Assembly (NCBI GenBank): GCA_000827495.1
Contig: KN817598.1
Location: 1-64,000, forward strand
DNA length: 64,000 nt
DNA from: Hypholoma sublateritium FD-334 SS-4
Taxonomy: Eukaryota; Basidiomycota; Agaricomycetes; Agaricales; Strophariaceae
Reading direction: 5' to 3'
A program made the position numbers and the translations under genes. Shown piece after piece: positions 11,797 to 22,606 of the stretch; within the stretch, counting starts at the first letter, position 1, and each line of letters opens with the position of its first letter. The notes beneath the pieces were generated by a model. It was not told the origin of the DNA and ran no database searches. It worked only from the letters and a program-made list of their open reading frames with translations.

Positions 11797-12992
11797 ATGA
11801 GTCTTGCTCAAACACGGTCCGTGTTGGTAGATGATTTAGATCCCACTGGAAGCATACAGTACACTGGGGGCCCTTGGTTTGAGGATACCAATGCAACCGA
11901 TAGCCCAGGAAATTACGGGCGCTCCCTATTTGGCACGCTGCATGGAACGAACAGTAGTGCAGTCATCACATTTTTATTCAATGGTATTCTTGATGTTCTT
12001 AAATTCAATCTTAATAATTGGTAACTGACCATATAACTGGAACAGGAACTAAGATAATGCCCGCAGGTGCCTTCCGCAACACGACGGGAGGCGCGGTATT
12101 CCCAACTTGGACATGCCTTATAGATGGTATCAGTGCCCCCCCCAATCCATTCAAAATTCCGATTAACCGCTGGCCCCTATGCGAGGATGATACGCTGCCA
12201 GATGGTCAGCACAATGTCACTTTGCAAATACAAGTCCCCGAAGGGCAGCAGTTCTGGTTTGATTATATGCAGTACGCACCTTCGGAGAATGTGCTGCTCG
12301 ACAACGCTAATATATACATCGACTCCACCGACCCCGATGTTACTTACGGAGTGGGCTGGACGACTTATGCAGCGGGCCAGGAGGCTTTAACATCAGGAAC
12401 TAGCCTGAAATTAAATTTTCACGGTATGCTATCCGCCTGAGTTATAAAGTCTACTTATACCTCGGGTACTTATGACACCGCAGGAACCTCCGTCATATGG
12501 GTCGGGATTATCCCGGCAAACTCGACACCGGAGATGAGCACAATGATATATTCCATTGACGGGGCATCCTCTGGAACTGCAAACATCCCGGGCTCGTCGT
12601 CCCCAACGTCTCCCGTCACCTATAATCAATATCTCTTCCAAACTGCACCGCTCCCCAATGGGGAACATGTCTTGGAGGTAGTTTACAACGGGAACACGAA
12701 GAGTGCGCCACTCGTCCTAGACAACTTCATTGTCTTGAACCGGACGTCGGATGCAGCTTCGACGACGACGACGGGAGCTAGCTCATCCGACGGCAAGTCT
12801 TCAAGTACACCCCAAGCTGGAGATCAGCCACATTCGCATGATATTGGTGTAATAATTGGGATAGTTGTTGGTGGATGCCTGGCACTCATTGGACTGACTG
12901 TGGTCATTTTTTTCGTTCGCCACAGGCGGAGACAAAGCATCCGGTATAACCAGACTTTTACATATCCCAGGCACGAGGATGGCAGGGATTGA
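11797..12992 (+). CDS. One-pass membrane protein with extracellular beta-sandwich-like region
   Basis: Three exons (11797..11983, 12046..12423, 12484..12992) join in phase through introns of 62 and 60 nt. The junctions rebuild FNGTKIMPAGAF and NFHGTSVIWVG, both typical of this large Agaricomycete family. The N-terminal two thirds (VDDLDPTGSIQY, WFED, TLHGTNSS, repeated GT-rich strands) resemble lectin-like or galactose-binding-like sandwiches. A Ser/Thr-rich linker leads to one helix, IGVIIGIVVGGCLALIGLTV, followed by a basic stop-transfer RHRRRQ and a short tail. No clear signal peptide is visible at the chosen ATG, so an upstream exon may be missing. Function is not known for the family; a cell-surface role is inferred from topology. 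Confidence 0.75.
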
Positions 12993-13256
12993 GCTGAGAA
13001 TGAGTACGACGGCAGATAAATAGTCATGCTAGCGAATATAAAAGTTAAGGGACCAAAATTGCCTGTAAAGGTTGCAAAAGGTTGTGTAAAAGGAGTGTTA
13101 GGCGCACACCAAACAGTTGCCAAACAACATCAAGCGAATTGGGATATTCTGTTCGGCTCAAGTTGCATCATCATCGGAGGCGCTGCGCGTGCCAGACCTA
13201 GAATGCTATCCAGACCCTTCCCTTAGCCCACAACATCTTATTCTCTTGCTCTGCCT

Positions 13257-14658
13257 ATGTCGAAATACGATAACCTTCTTGAAGTGCTGTCCAAGGACCC
13301 GGTATGGACACCCAGTCATGAACAGGTGCGCTCATGTTTGCTGCGCCGCGGCCCATTCATGAGCTGTTGATCATGGGGACCGACAGGCTATTCTGGAGCC
13401 CTTTAACTACATTACCGCGAACCCCGGCAAAGAGATACGCGGGAAGTTGATTGAGGCATTCAACATCTGGCTGAAGGTGCCGAACGACAAGCTGCAGCTC
13501 ATCGCAAAGGTGGTTAACATGCTGCACGCGGCGAGTCTCATGTAATACACGCACATTCTGAAATCTCCGGGTACTGAGAAAGCAAGGACAGGGTAGACGA
13601 CATTGAGGACGATTCTCAACTGCGAAGAGGGCAGCCCGGTGAGTTGCCACATTTCTGACTCGGTGCACGATCTGACCGCTCGACTGCGCCTCCAGTCACG
13701 CATAAAATATATGGCGTTCCGCAGACCATCAACACAGCCAACTATGTCTATTTCCTTGCCTATCAGGAACTTTTTGCTCTTCGAGGGACTAGTGCATCTG
13801 AGGCGCCGCAGCAGCCATTAGACGCGCTCGTTACAGGTGTGTTGAATGTACTGTTCAAACATTCTTTTTGAATTCTAAAGGTGGGGTCAGAGGAGCTTCT
13901 CTCGTTGCATCGTGGCCAGGGGTTAGAAATACTCTGGAGAGACTCCCTTCAATGTCCATCAGAAGAGGAGTACATTACTATGGTTAATAATAGTCAGTCT
14001 GATGTCCTTCGTGACCGATTCTTGCTAAATCTCCTCATAGAGACTGGCGGTCTCCTTCGCATAGGTATCAAATTAATGATGGCCTGTTCGACGACCAATA
14101 CTGGAGTGTGGGTTTCTTCCTTCAGCCCATGATCGTGCAACTGAAATGATCTCAGTAATTACGTCCCATTGGTAAATCTGATCGGAGTATATTTCCAGAT
14201 TCGCGACGATTTCATGAATCTGCAAAGTACAGAGGTAGTGCGATCTTTTCATTGGAATATCATATTTGCATACTCTGATGGACTTGCATCATCAACTAGT
14301 ACACTTCGAACAAAGGCTTCGCAGAGGATCTTTCTGAAGGAAAGTTCTCATTCCCCGTCGTACATGGAATCCATGCCAGCAGATCCAACCGACAAATTCT
14401 CAGTGCGCTTCTCCCCTATCTATCTTGCGTTTACTTGACCTAATCGTGCTGCGACAAGATGTACTCCAGAAAAGGCCGACAACACCGACGCTGAAAATCC
14501 ACACGATCAACTATCTGAAGCACGAAACAAAATCCTTCGATTATACATTGTCTGTCCTCGCCAATCTTGAAGCACAGACGCGCGCGGAAATTGCGAGGTT
14601 GGGAGGAAACAAAGGTTTGGAAGCTATCATGGATCTGCTGCATGTGCCCTCTGCCTAA
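13257..14658 (+). CDS. BTS1: Geranylgeranyl diphosphate synthase (trans-prenyltransferase)
   Basis: Makes C20 geranylgeranyl diphosphate from farnesyl diphosphate and isopentenyl diphosphate, feeding protein prenylation, carotenoids and diterpenes. Nine exons join in phase: 13257..13325, 13387..13541, 13592..13638, 13696..13836, 13891..13992, 14041..14107, 14156..14234, 14300..14402, 14459..14658. They give 320 residues, the normal family length. Landmarks in order are [14 protein letters not shown], the first Asp-rich motif DDIED, the RRGQP segment (the usual Ser is Gln here), [37 protein letters not shown], the second motif QIRDDFMN and [13 protein letters not shown]. The second motif has the DDxxN form common in fungal enzymes. 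Intact and probably housekeeping. Confidence 0.95.
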
Positions 14659-14947
14659 GCGTCTTGACTTGACGCAGGTCTAAGTTGGCCGCCATTCTCT
14701 ACATGGAGCGAAGCTTACGCCTTGGCTAAGTGTCGCTCTTTACATAATGTATCATAATCCTAGTTTAATCTTTGGCTTTTGTTATTTGGATCCCAGCTGC
14801 TCGTAATTACGGTTCTCAACAATCTTGTCTGTTAAATAACGCTGTGATATCTCTACTACTCTGATACCGTTGTATACTTATTCCTGAATCTGACCTAACG
14901 TGTGGCTTGATAAAATACATACATTCATCATCAACACGATTGAGATC

Positions 14948-15814
14948 TCATAAATATACATACAGGTCATCTAAGTCTAAAATCCATCTCCAGGTATAAT
15001 TTTCAGGGCACAACAAGCGCCAGAACGCCGCCGGGACCTGCTCATCGCTTTGTATCGAGATGTCTTTATTCAAATTATTGGCTTCGGGATGTTTTTCTTT
15101 ATGTTTTGACTTGTCTGGATCTATTTCCGTAACTAGCATTTCCGGATTGAAATATTCATTCGGAGCCATGCGCGACGCGCATTCCAGCGCGAGCAAGTTC
15201 GCCGTTGCACGATCGGCAGAACAAGCAACGTTCCCCCATATAGCCGCATCGCAAATATCCGGCGTCGGCGTCGGCGCTGCAAAATATATTGGTCAAGACT
15301 TGGCTTGGTAAATAAAAATCATCTCCACACACATTTCAATAGACTCGTGTGCTGCCGGTGCAGTGCGATTTGTTCTTCGATCATGCCGAGCACGCAGGCG
15401 AATACTCGCAGCGCTTCGTCTTCTTCGTCTTCAGAAATAGAACGGGGACGCCCTGACAGCAGATTGGCGACGTTGATTATGAACTGTCCGCTAAGTTGTG
15501 TCCTCGAGGCGGCAGGCTTATCTGATGGTCTGTAGTCTATGCAGACCTGCGGCTGCCCTGTGGCTCCTGCGACGTCGTATAGCGGTAGACGGACGGCATC
15601 ATATCTAGTCCAGTTGTCTTTTTGTGCTAGAATCTGAAACACTCCATTGCAGATGGACGCACGCGAGGTGGTCCAGGACCCGGTGTCTAGGAGGGCGTAA
15701 GTGATTTTCTACAGATAACAACCCATCCATTAGCTTCGAGTGCATAAACATGATTTTGTGGATTACTTGGTTCTCGTCACATACTTTGCTACTGTCGCCC
15801 AAAATTTGGATCAT
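14948..15814 (-). CDS. Unrecognised protein
   Basis: A minus-strand gene model can be built but I do not recognise the family. A phase-0 intron of about 58 nt joins VCDENQ to KITYALLDTGSW. A 56-nt intron (15332..15277) joins SLLK to SPTPTPDICDAAIWGN. The central part, with SGQFIINVANLLSGRP and an acidic SEDEEDEALRVF, looks like a folded domain; the C-terminal third is charged and ends near DLDDLYVYL. The start is uncertain: reading frames continue upstream of 15814 (a spliced exon with SGKPHKMIQILGD is possible). It runs tail to tail with the geranylgeranyl diphosphate synthase gene about 290 bases away. Confidence 0.45.
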
Positions 15815-17103
15815 TTTATGAGGCTTGCCGCTTTGTACAGGCGAAAACCAGTGCTTGTGTATTTGGCGGAAATTGTTAGGATGCAGATGATAGTGGCCAA
15901 ATGATGGAGGATTGCGACGTCTCCAGAGTATTGGCAGTAAACAAACAAGGATTGAAGATAAAGAAGGGGATGGCTAGGAAATAGACGCTCGGATTGGCCT
16001 CAAAATGGTGCCTTGATTTGACTTTGATAGGTTTTGATTACACCGCAAGGTTCAACGTTCAAGTTGTGTTCACATTTGATTCACGTCAAGGGCGAACCTA
16101 CTACGGGAGGCTGGCGGAGCTCAAATTCATCTGCCACCAGCAGTCTGCCGATGGGCCATTTTGACGGCTGTTTAACTTTCGCGTGTTGGCTGTACAGTTT
16201 AAACAATGAGGGATTCCTTATAGGGCATGCAGGTATTCTTTGTCCAACGCCTGATGCCTTTCTAGATAGTAACATGCCTTGTGCGGCTATATAGAGCAGT
16301 GAAACTGCACGCAATGCACCCTCGGGTCATTAATAATTACTAGATTTTGACTGGCCATGGGTTGACCAAAGTTTGACATTCGAAGAAGTCCGACAGGGCG
16401 ACGAGGTTCGCAGATTCCACGAACTGCTTGATGAGTTGATTTAGGAGTCATCTTCTTCCATCAGGATCCTGATTAAATAAGGTTATGCTCACGTTCTCCC
16501 GACGCTGTAAAACTTTCGTACTTAGAAGAAGCTTTATAGAAGCCTCAGGGATATCTAATGCCAAACGGGACGACCTCGGACCCTCTTTTCGTTTTTTGTT
16601 TGTTTTGAGATGTCTACAGTTCGTTCTGACTCGGCGTACGTATATGAGCATTCGTGCTCTTGGTGTAGATTTTTACTCTCTTCCGGACATACTTTCCGTG
16701 CGCCATGGTGAATTTGTATCATAGTATAGGAAATGATGGAACAAATTTGCATGAGCGCCTATTTTGAAGTGGGGTTGTGGCTAGCTTGGGGTAATAATTA
16801 CCACTATATGACGCCTTGAAATGGGGAATATGTTCCTGTATTATTTTATAGTGTCACTGGCAGTGTTAGTACCAGCAGAAGCGACGCGTTTTACTTCAGA
16901 AAGAGCTTGCAGCGCCGTATAGTGTTATCGTAAAGCACTAGCAAGATTGGCCGTAATCAAAGATGATACTCCAGATTTACCCGAGATCAAAGGGACCCTG
17001 ACTCGACTCGCTTCCCACCCATCTCGACGTGGCAGCGGCCTGGCAGGGCGGTTCTCAATTTCTCTTTCAGGTTCAACTTACTCAAGGCAGCCTCTGATGC
17101 ATG
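15815..17103. other. No gene seen
   Basis: About 1.3 kb with only short frames. It may hold the 5' exon of the neighbouring minus-strand gene near 15.82-15.95 kb. No repeats or RNA genes were noticed. Confidence 0.4.
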
Positions 17104-17856
17104 ATGCCCAATCCGACTGGAAAAAATCAATATATCAACTGCCGTGAGTCTTTGAATTGCCACTCAGTACCGTATACCACTGTCCCAGAATAACTCTTGT
17201 TCGCCAGCACAACCCGGCGACGAGGTTGTCGCCAAAGCTCTTCAAGATTATCATGACCGTGGTATTACGAGCGTTCCCAAAATTCGGCAGCTACTACTTG
17301 CCGACTACGGTATAAAGATGCAGTGCGTTACACCATTTATCATCTGTACTAAGTCTACTGGTTTTTGTAGCTAACGGGATCTGTACACATCACTTGCACA
17401 TCACACATTTATAGGGACAGGACAATCTTCCAACGCAGAAAGATTCTTGGGATCAAAGCCAGCGGCGCAACAACCCGCAGTCTGCCAGACACCGTGAAGC
17501 GCCAGCTTGTTCTCGATGAACTCCGGGAAGACCCCGGTGGACAACTCGGGCCCAGAATGATAAAAAAACGGATCCTCGAACGCACGGGAATTCATCTAAC
17601 GAGGTTTGATCGTATATCGTCGCCACTGTTATTTCGACATGCGGGACTAATCACTCTGAATAAACTTGGCAGGGATTATGTCGCGAGCGAGATGCGCCTA
17701 CATGTTCCTGAAGGGTTTATCCTTCGAGCACAAACGAGCAGGTTTGCTCGCGTGCAGGTTGCTCCCGAAAACCCAAATGATAGGCGGAGTGACGCGGATG
17801 AAAGCAAGAGTGTCACTCCAGAGTCGCCTTCACCTTTGCCTTCAGTTTCTTCGTAA
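17104..17856 (+). CDS. Transposon-derived helix-turn-helix protein lacking an integrase domain
   Basis: Four exons (17104..17143, 17208..17322, 17415..17603, 17673..17856) join in phase to 175 residues. The start MPNPTGKNQY and the blocks DYHDRGITSVPKIRQLL, QRRKILGIKASGATTRSLPD, VLDELREDPGGQLGPRMIK and RDYVASEMRLHVPEGF match the N-terminal DNA-binding half of basidiomycete proteins that normally continue into a DDE integrase core. Here the protein ends in a Ser/Pro-rich tail (residues about 145-175) with no catalytic domain. All splice junctions and the frame are clean, which argues against simple decay. It could be a domesticated DNA-binding protein or a recently truncated copy. Confidence 0.7.
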
Positions 17857-18390
17857 TCATGGCACTCCTAGCTTCTAATAATATGCAATCACTTATCTTA
17901 GTACCTGTAATTGACTGCGCCTTGGTCTAGAATTGCGCTCCTACCAGCATTCAAAACAAGAGGAATATTCAAAATTAATCCTGATCATCGTCCTACATCA
18001 AGTGAAGAATCGATCCCGTGTCTGATAAACGACTCTCGTTGACACAAAACAAAACAAAGATACAAAAAAGACGAAAGGTATGGTGTCACGGTTAAATGGT
18101 ATCCCAAAGATATGTATATAAGGGCGGTAACAATGATAATCAAATGGTAGGTTATCGAGGCTGATATAAGCAATGGCGCCTCTTCTTCCTGGAACAAAGA
18201 TTGGAACGAAAGAACATCAGAAGCACAGTTGGGCGTTTATCATAGTCCGACTCAAACAGCATTGTCAATTTGTGCATGCATTACGAATCTGGGAACACGG
18301 GAGTGGCATTCTGAGTGAAAAAAGACAATAAGCATGCATCTGGACGACTCAAACCACATCTCCAACTCACATGAAAAATGGTACGGGCAC

Positions 18391-18558
18391 TCATGCAACG
18401 ACGCAGTACGTATTTCCGCTGCTCCCCGACTTCTCCTGGTCGGCGGGAATAGAGGTAGTGTGTGTGACGACGCAGTAGACGTTACCGCTGCTTCCGGATT
18501 TCTCCTGGTCGGCGGGCGCCTCGACAATTACGGTAGGGATGGTGGTGAATGCGTCCAT
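18391..18558 (-). CDS. Lipopeptide mating-pheromone precursor-like, duplicated core
   Basis: A 55-residue frame starts MDAFTT and ends CVVA, a CaaX box for farnesylation, carboxymethylation and proteolysis, as in basidiomycete a-factor-like pheromones. The length is also right for that class. Residues 15-31 and 38-54 are near-identical copies of one segment, PADQEKSGSSGN followed by V or T and YCVV, so an extra Cys-Val-Val lies inside the precursor. N-terminal cleavage would be expected at the charged QEK, leaving about SGSSGNTYC plus lipid. No STE3-type receptor or homeodomain gene was confirmed nearby, so it may be a solitary, non-mating or B-locus-distant pheromone gene. The family call is based on shape and the terminus only. 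Confidence 0.75.
   Translation of the reverse strand: MDAFTTIPTVIVEAPADQEKSGSSGNVYCVVTHTTSIPADQEKSGSSGNTYCVVA
18397..18516 (-). repeat. Two direct copies of a 51-base coding segment, 69 bases apart
   Basis: Bases 18466-18516 and 18397-18447 encode the same 17 residues with one change (V to T). The DNA copies differ at several third positions, so the duplication is not brand new and the protein sequence has been kept. Confidence 0.8.
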
Positions 18559-20066
18559 TATGAGGAGATTCGAAGCGTGGGTGAACAAGTTGATCAGTTG
18601 CGATTGTAAAAAAAACAGGGACAGCTGCTCTTTTTATATTCCAGCGCTTTGGGCAGGCCAAAGCAAGCATATACGGCAAGAAAGGGCCTAGATTGTGCTG
18701 ACGGGGACTCTAATTATCTAGCGAAATGGCCAATATGCGCCACCAGTCAGCGGGATGGCCGTTATGCGCAGCGCGACAATAGGTAGTATGTGGCTGTTCT
18801 GCGTGTGTTATATACTGGTATTTGCAGAATAGTCGATCTCGTGCTAAGTAGTGAGTGTATACGTACATCGTGGATGCAGGAAGCCCCGCCAGATTGCCCA
18901 GTTTCCGCTCGGCGCTGTCTCTTCGGTAGGGTAGTGGCTACAGTCTTTTGTACTTATATGTATTATCTCGGGCGCTTGGTTTTCAGGTTCATGTTCTGTA
19001 ATGATGTGGTTTGCAAACAAATTCTTTCTGCCCTCGCTGTGAGAATGTGCGTAAAATCCATTATTGTAAACCGATGCCACTGACCGCAACGGGCGTCAAT
19101 CATCGCCCGGCCCGGATGGAGATAACAATAACCACTTCCAGTGTCGCGTTCGCAACGCAATCGAGCCGCATTTTACCTGCAAAACCAGCCAAAAATTGTT
19201 GTTGGCTGCTATAAATAATATGAGAGCGGACCATATAGCTCTCTGAACAAAAAAGGAGATGACGAGCTCTCGGAGTGACGAGTCAGCACATGTTGACGGC
19301 AGTGCTTGCTCACAACATTCCTTACTCACTATGCAGTGATGCTAGCTGGCCAAGTTGCTTGTTGTTCGGGACAATATAGACACGTCTCTTTTGTGCTGGC
19401 CATCCAACAAGACAAAAGATCTGCTGCGGAGAAAATGGAATTCCCGCAAAGGAAATTTTGTCCATGTTGGGAATATCCCGATATTCGAGTGCCAGTGAAC
19501 AATAGCCCATGCTCGGGGTGGTTGCAATGTTTGGGCCCATGACGATAATCACTAAATAACTATCAGCGACTGATAGTACTTAGCGTCGAGCGCTGGTCGG
19601 AAGAGAAACTATTACGGAATTTGAGTCAGTAAATTCAAGCCTTGTTCAGTCTTGGGTGTTGTTTCTAGACAAAGAACAGGATCAACATACTGACATACCT
19701 ACACAGTTCCCGTGCCTTTAGAGCTTACAATGTCCACTGCTGTAGTTTGTCTTGGACGCGTTCTGCTTGTTCTCAATGATAGGAGCGCTAATTGAACACC
19801 GACTTCCCTGTTCTAAATGCGCAGAAGATGATGGGAGCCGCTGAAAACACCTTTTTCAATTGTGCACACTATAATTACAAACAGTCTTTTGAAACAACTG
19901 CGCTGAATTTGACGATACTGGAAATTGGATGCCAAGCAGAGCATCGGGGGTACACATCACAACAGTTCCTGAGACAGTAGCGGCACCGATCGAAATTGGA
20001 TGCCTCAGGCAGAACTCGCCCTTTCTTGACAACGCTGCGGGGCTTCGATCACACTGCTCCGCACGT
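18559..20066. other. No gene seen
   Basis: About 1.5 kb with short frames only. Nothing resembling a pheromone receptor or a second CaaX-ending peptide was found. Confidence 0.4.
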
Positions 20067-20195
20067 TTACTCTGCAGCCTGCGTCAGCAAGATCCCAGTC
20101 GATGGTAGGATATGATACTCACTGGAGCGCGCCCTCATCTTTCTGCGCTTGCGTCTAAGCCTACGGGATCGCTTTTTCTTCCACTTCTCTCTCAT
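20067..20195 (-). CDS. RPL41: 60S ribosomal protein eL41
   Basis: Two exons (20195..20123 and 20071..20067) around a 51-nt intron encode 25 residues beginning MREKWKKKRSRRLRRKR and ending RARSK. This is the nearly invariant, Arg/Lys-rich eL41 peptide that sits between the ribosomal subunits; usual eukaryotic length is 25 residues. The intron splits the last codon: A from exon 1 joins AG from exon 2 to make Lys, immediately before TAA. A strong donor GTGAGT and acceptor CTGCAG support the model. It is divergently oriented from the gene starting at 20403. Confidence 0.93.
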   Translation of the reverse strand: MREKWKKKRSRRLRRKRRKMRARSSEYHILPSTGILLTQAAE

Positions 20196-20402
20196 ATTTG
20201 TCTACACAGGGGTCATTCAATGAGTCAATGTCGCAGAGCCTAATGCAGCGGCGTACCTGATATCAAAAGCGGTGAGAGTGGGGAAACCTGGGGAAGACGG
20301 AGGCAGAATGAACACTGTGGTACTGTACAGTTATTACAAATCTGTTCCCACCCCTTCTTCCTGCTCGCCGAGGCTGGTTTGTGCTCAACGTGATTGACAA
20401 CG
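20196..20402. promoter_or_regulatory. Shared divergent upstream region, eL41 and the 20403 gene
   Basis: Only 207 bases separate two divergent ATGs. A possible 5' leader intron acceptor of eL41 lies in this interval, so both promoters must be compact or overlap. If the plus-strand gene is a Pol I factor, both genes serve ribosome production. Confidence 0.4.
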
Positions 20403-21749
20403 ATGACGAAGCGCGTTCCCGCCGAGCTGCACCACGAACTCGCAGAATATGCATCGCTTCTCCGTGCGTTGCGCGTCCGCGACGCGATGGATGTCACGAA
20501 GCACATCACCCAGCCGAACCCATTCGCGTCGACCTCCGCGCGCGACACCGACCTGAACTCGGCTGACGACCTCCCTGCGGACGATGTCACGGACGAAATA
20601 TCAATGTTCTCATCGTACCCGCCGTCGCCGAGGCCTTCGTCTACGAGGCCTTCGTCGTCGAGATCGCAAAGTCCACAGGAATTGCCGAAGAGCGCCAAGG
20701 CACGCGGCAAGCAGAAGGCGGGCCCTGTCCCGGCGGGCAAGAAGCGTAAACCGCGGCGCGACCACTGGACTCGCTGGCCGTTGCCGCTCGAGGATGTCCC
20801 CACACCGGAGTGGACGCTGGAGGACGAGGTCGCGGTGCTCGTGGCGCAGGCCATGCGCGGGCGCCCGCAGCCCACCTTCCCCGTGACGCCCGCGGCGGGG
20901 CCCCCAGTGCGCGGCGAGGAGCCTGTGTTCGCCGCGCTGGATCTGACGCACGACGAGGACGACCCCGAGCACCCTCTCTGCGTCCCATACGTCACCGCGG
21001 CCATCGCAGAGTACCTCGCGATCGTGTTCGCCGCGCTCGCGTGCCTCATCCCCGCGCGCACCGCCGGCTTCCAAAATCGCATCGAGCCGCTGGGCTGGCG
21101 CACTGTACTGGATGCGCTCGTCGCGTGCGCGCCGTCGGAGCTCGTTCACGCACAGTATGTAACTCACCCTGTGCTCAGCGCTTTCGGTAATCGTATATTA
21201 TGTAGGATAGTGGAACGCGTCACCGCGCGCATGGAAGCAATATATGGCCTGTCGATCATTCCGCTTGAGGGTGAAAAGTCTACGAGCCTACGAGCGGTCG
21301 AGAGAATCAACGCTAAAATTGCAGCGACGCAGCGATTCAACGCGCGAATCGACGGGGAGGCGGCGGTGTACTGGGATACCTCGATGCCACCGTCTGTAGA
21401 GCCACAGCCACCAGAGAGTTCGTCGCTCAGGAAACGCAAGAAGGCACAAGGTATGTTTTGAGATTTCCAGTGGATTCGAGTTTCTGAAGTTGTTCTTGAA
21501 GACGAGGACGAGGCGGAGACCAGTTCTGGATCGAAAGCGCCACGGAAGCGAAAACGAATGCCCAAGCGCGCTTCGGCCCCTCGAGTAACGACCGTCGAGA
21601 ACACCGATGATGAGCCAGATCGTGCGATCCCACCTGTGCCTCAAGATGAGCAAACTTCCACAGCTGCAACAGAACCACTGCGTCGGAGTACGAGAGCGCG
21701 GACGACCCGGGAGTATAATTTTCCTAGTGAAGATGTGTTCATGGATTGA
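20403..21749 (+). CDS. Nuclear protein, possibly Rrn9-like Pol I initiation factor
   Basis: Starts MTKRVPAELHHELAEY. Exons 20403..21154, 21206..21450 and 21502..21749 join in phase; the first intron is 51 nt and also reads through, so it could be retained. A block RDHWTRWPLPLEDVPTPEW with EDEVAVLV following resembles the conserved region I associate with Rrn9, a subunit of the upstream activating factor of RNA polymerase I; this match is from memory and weak. A Ser/Pro-rich and basic linker precedes it (KARGKQKAG, GKKRKPRR). The C-terminal exon has several basic, nuclear-localisation-like clusters (RKRKRMPKR, RRSTRARTTR). Divergent from eL41. The gene is real; the function is tentative. Confidence 0.6.
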
Positions 21750-22606
21750 GGTTTCATAAGTTTGCCTGCTACATTCTCTAGTTTGATATGCGAGCTGAAA
21801 ACTTAATAACCCAAATTTCGGAGCTTGGGGCTTGAAGCTTGAAGATCGAAGCTTTGAAGATCTGTCGAAGATTGGAACATACTATCACATGTAAGGAGTC
21901 GGATGGATAAGTAGAGCTGCACAGGGTGTTGAGCAATTGTTAGATATTCTTTTACATAGATGTAATATAAACTACTGGCAGCACTATTTGGACGGCGCAC
22001 AGATGAACGGCGCGCCGTGTGCATCCCCACCGTGCGCTGCGTGCAGTGCGTCACCTCTACAGGCACGAGGGTATCAAGGTCTACAATCCACTGGGCGGAA
22101 AGCCACGGAGGCAGCGGAAATATGAACTCGTGTGGGAGCGGCTGGGCTAACTAGCGGTGCAATGATCAGCTGGGGAGGTTCAGGGAGATGCCGGGAGATG
22201 GAGGCGTCCGCTTGCGCTGCGGGGTACGGCTCATCGGGCCCGTCTCGTTGTGTTCTGCGGCATGGAGCGAGGGCGTAGGTTCGTCTCTGTGCAAAGCGGT
22301 CGACGTCGACCACAAGGAATAAGCTCAACTTTCGATACATGGAATGAGACCAGAGAAAATGTTATACTCTTGAGTACCTGTTCAGAATGTGCAAGTGCGA
22401 TGAGCGAATTCGGCTTGAGATGGTGTGTCCGGTCGGGCAGACCTTGAAGCTTTGAAGCCTATCCAAGTAGACGACAGGTACGTCACTTGAATAACAAGGG
22501 AAACTCACAAGCTTCAACCGTTTGGAAGTAGTCGCACATCAAAGACACGGGATCAACCAGTTGGTCATCGGAGTCTGGACGGAATAGCATTGGGATAAAT
22601 AATACA
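21750..22606. other. No gene seen
   Basis: About 860 bases. A run of GAAGCTT/TGAAG-type words near 21.82-21.87 kb is a small local repeat. No supported coding region. Confidence 0.4.

Noticed and set aside
13592..13700. Apparent one-base frameshift in geranylgeranyl diphosphate synthase at RRGSPV
   Set aside because: Recounting the frame shows the coding is RRGQP with a phase-1 donor at 13639, which rejoins as GTC-ACG-CAT. The gene is intact; Ser is simply Gln.
20610..21167. Long minus-strand frames opposite the 20403 gene
   Set aside because: They mirror the GC-rich coding strand and have no family signature; the plus-strand gene has consistent splicing.
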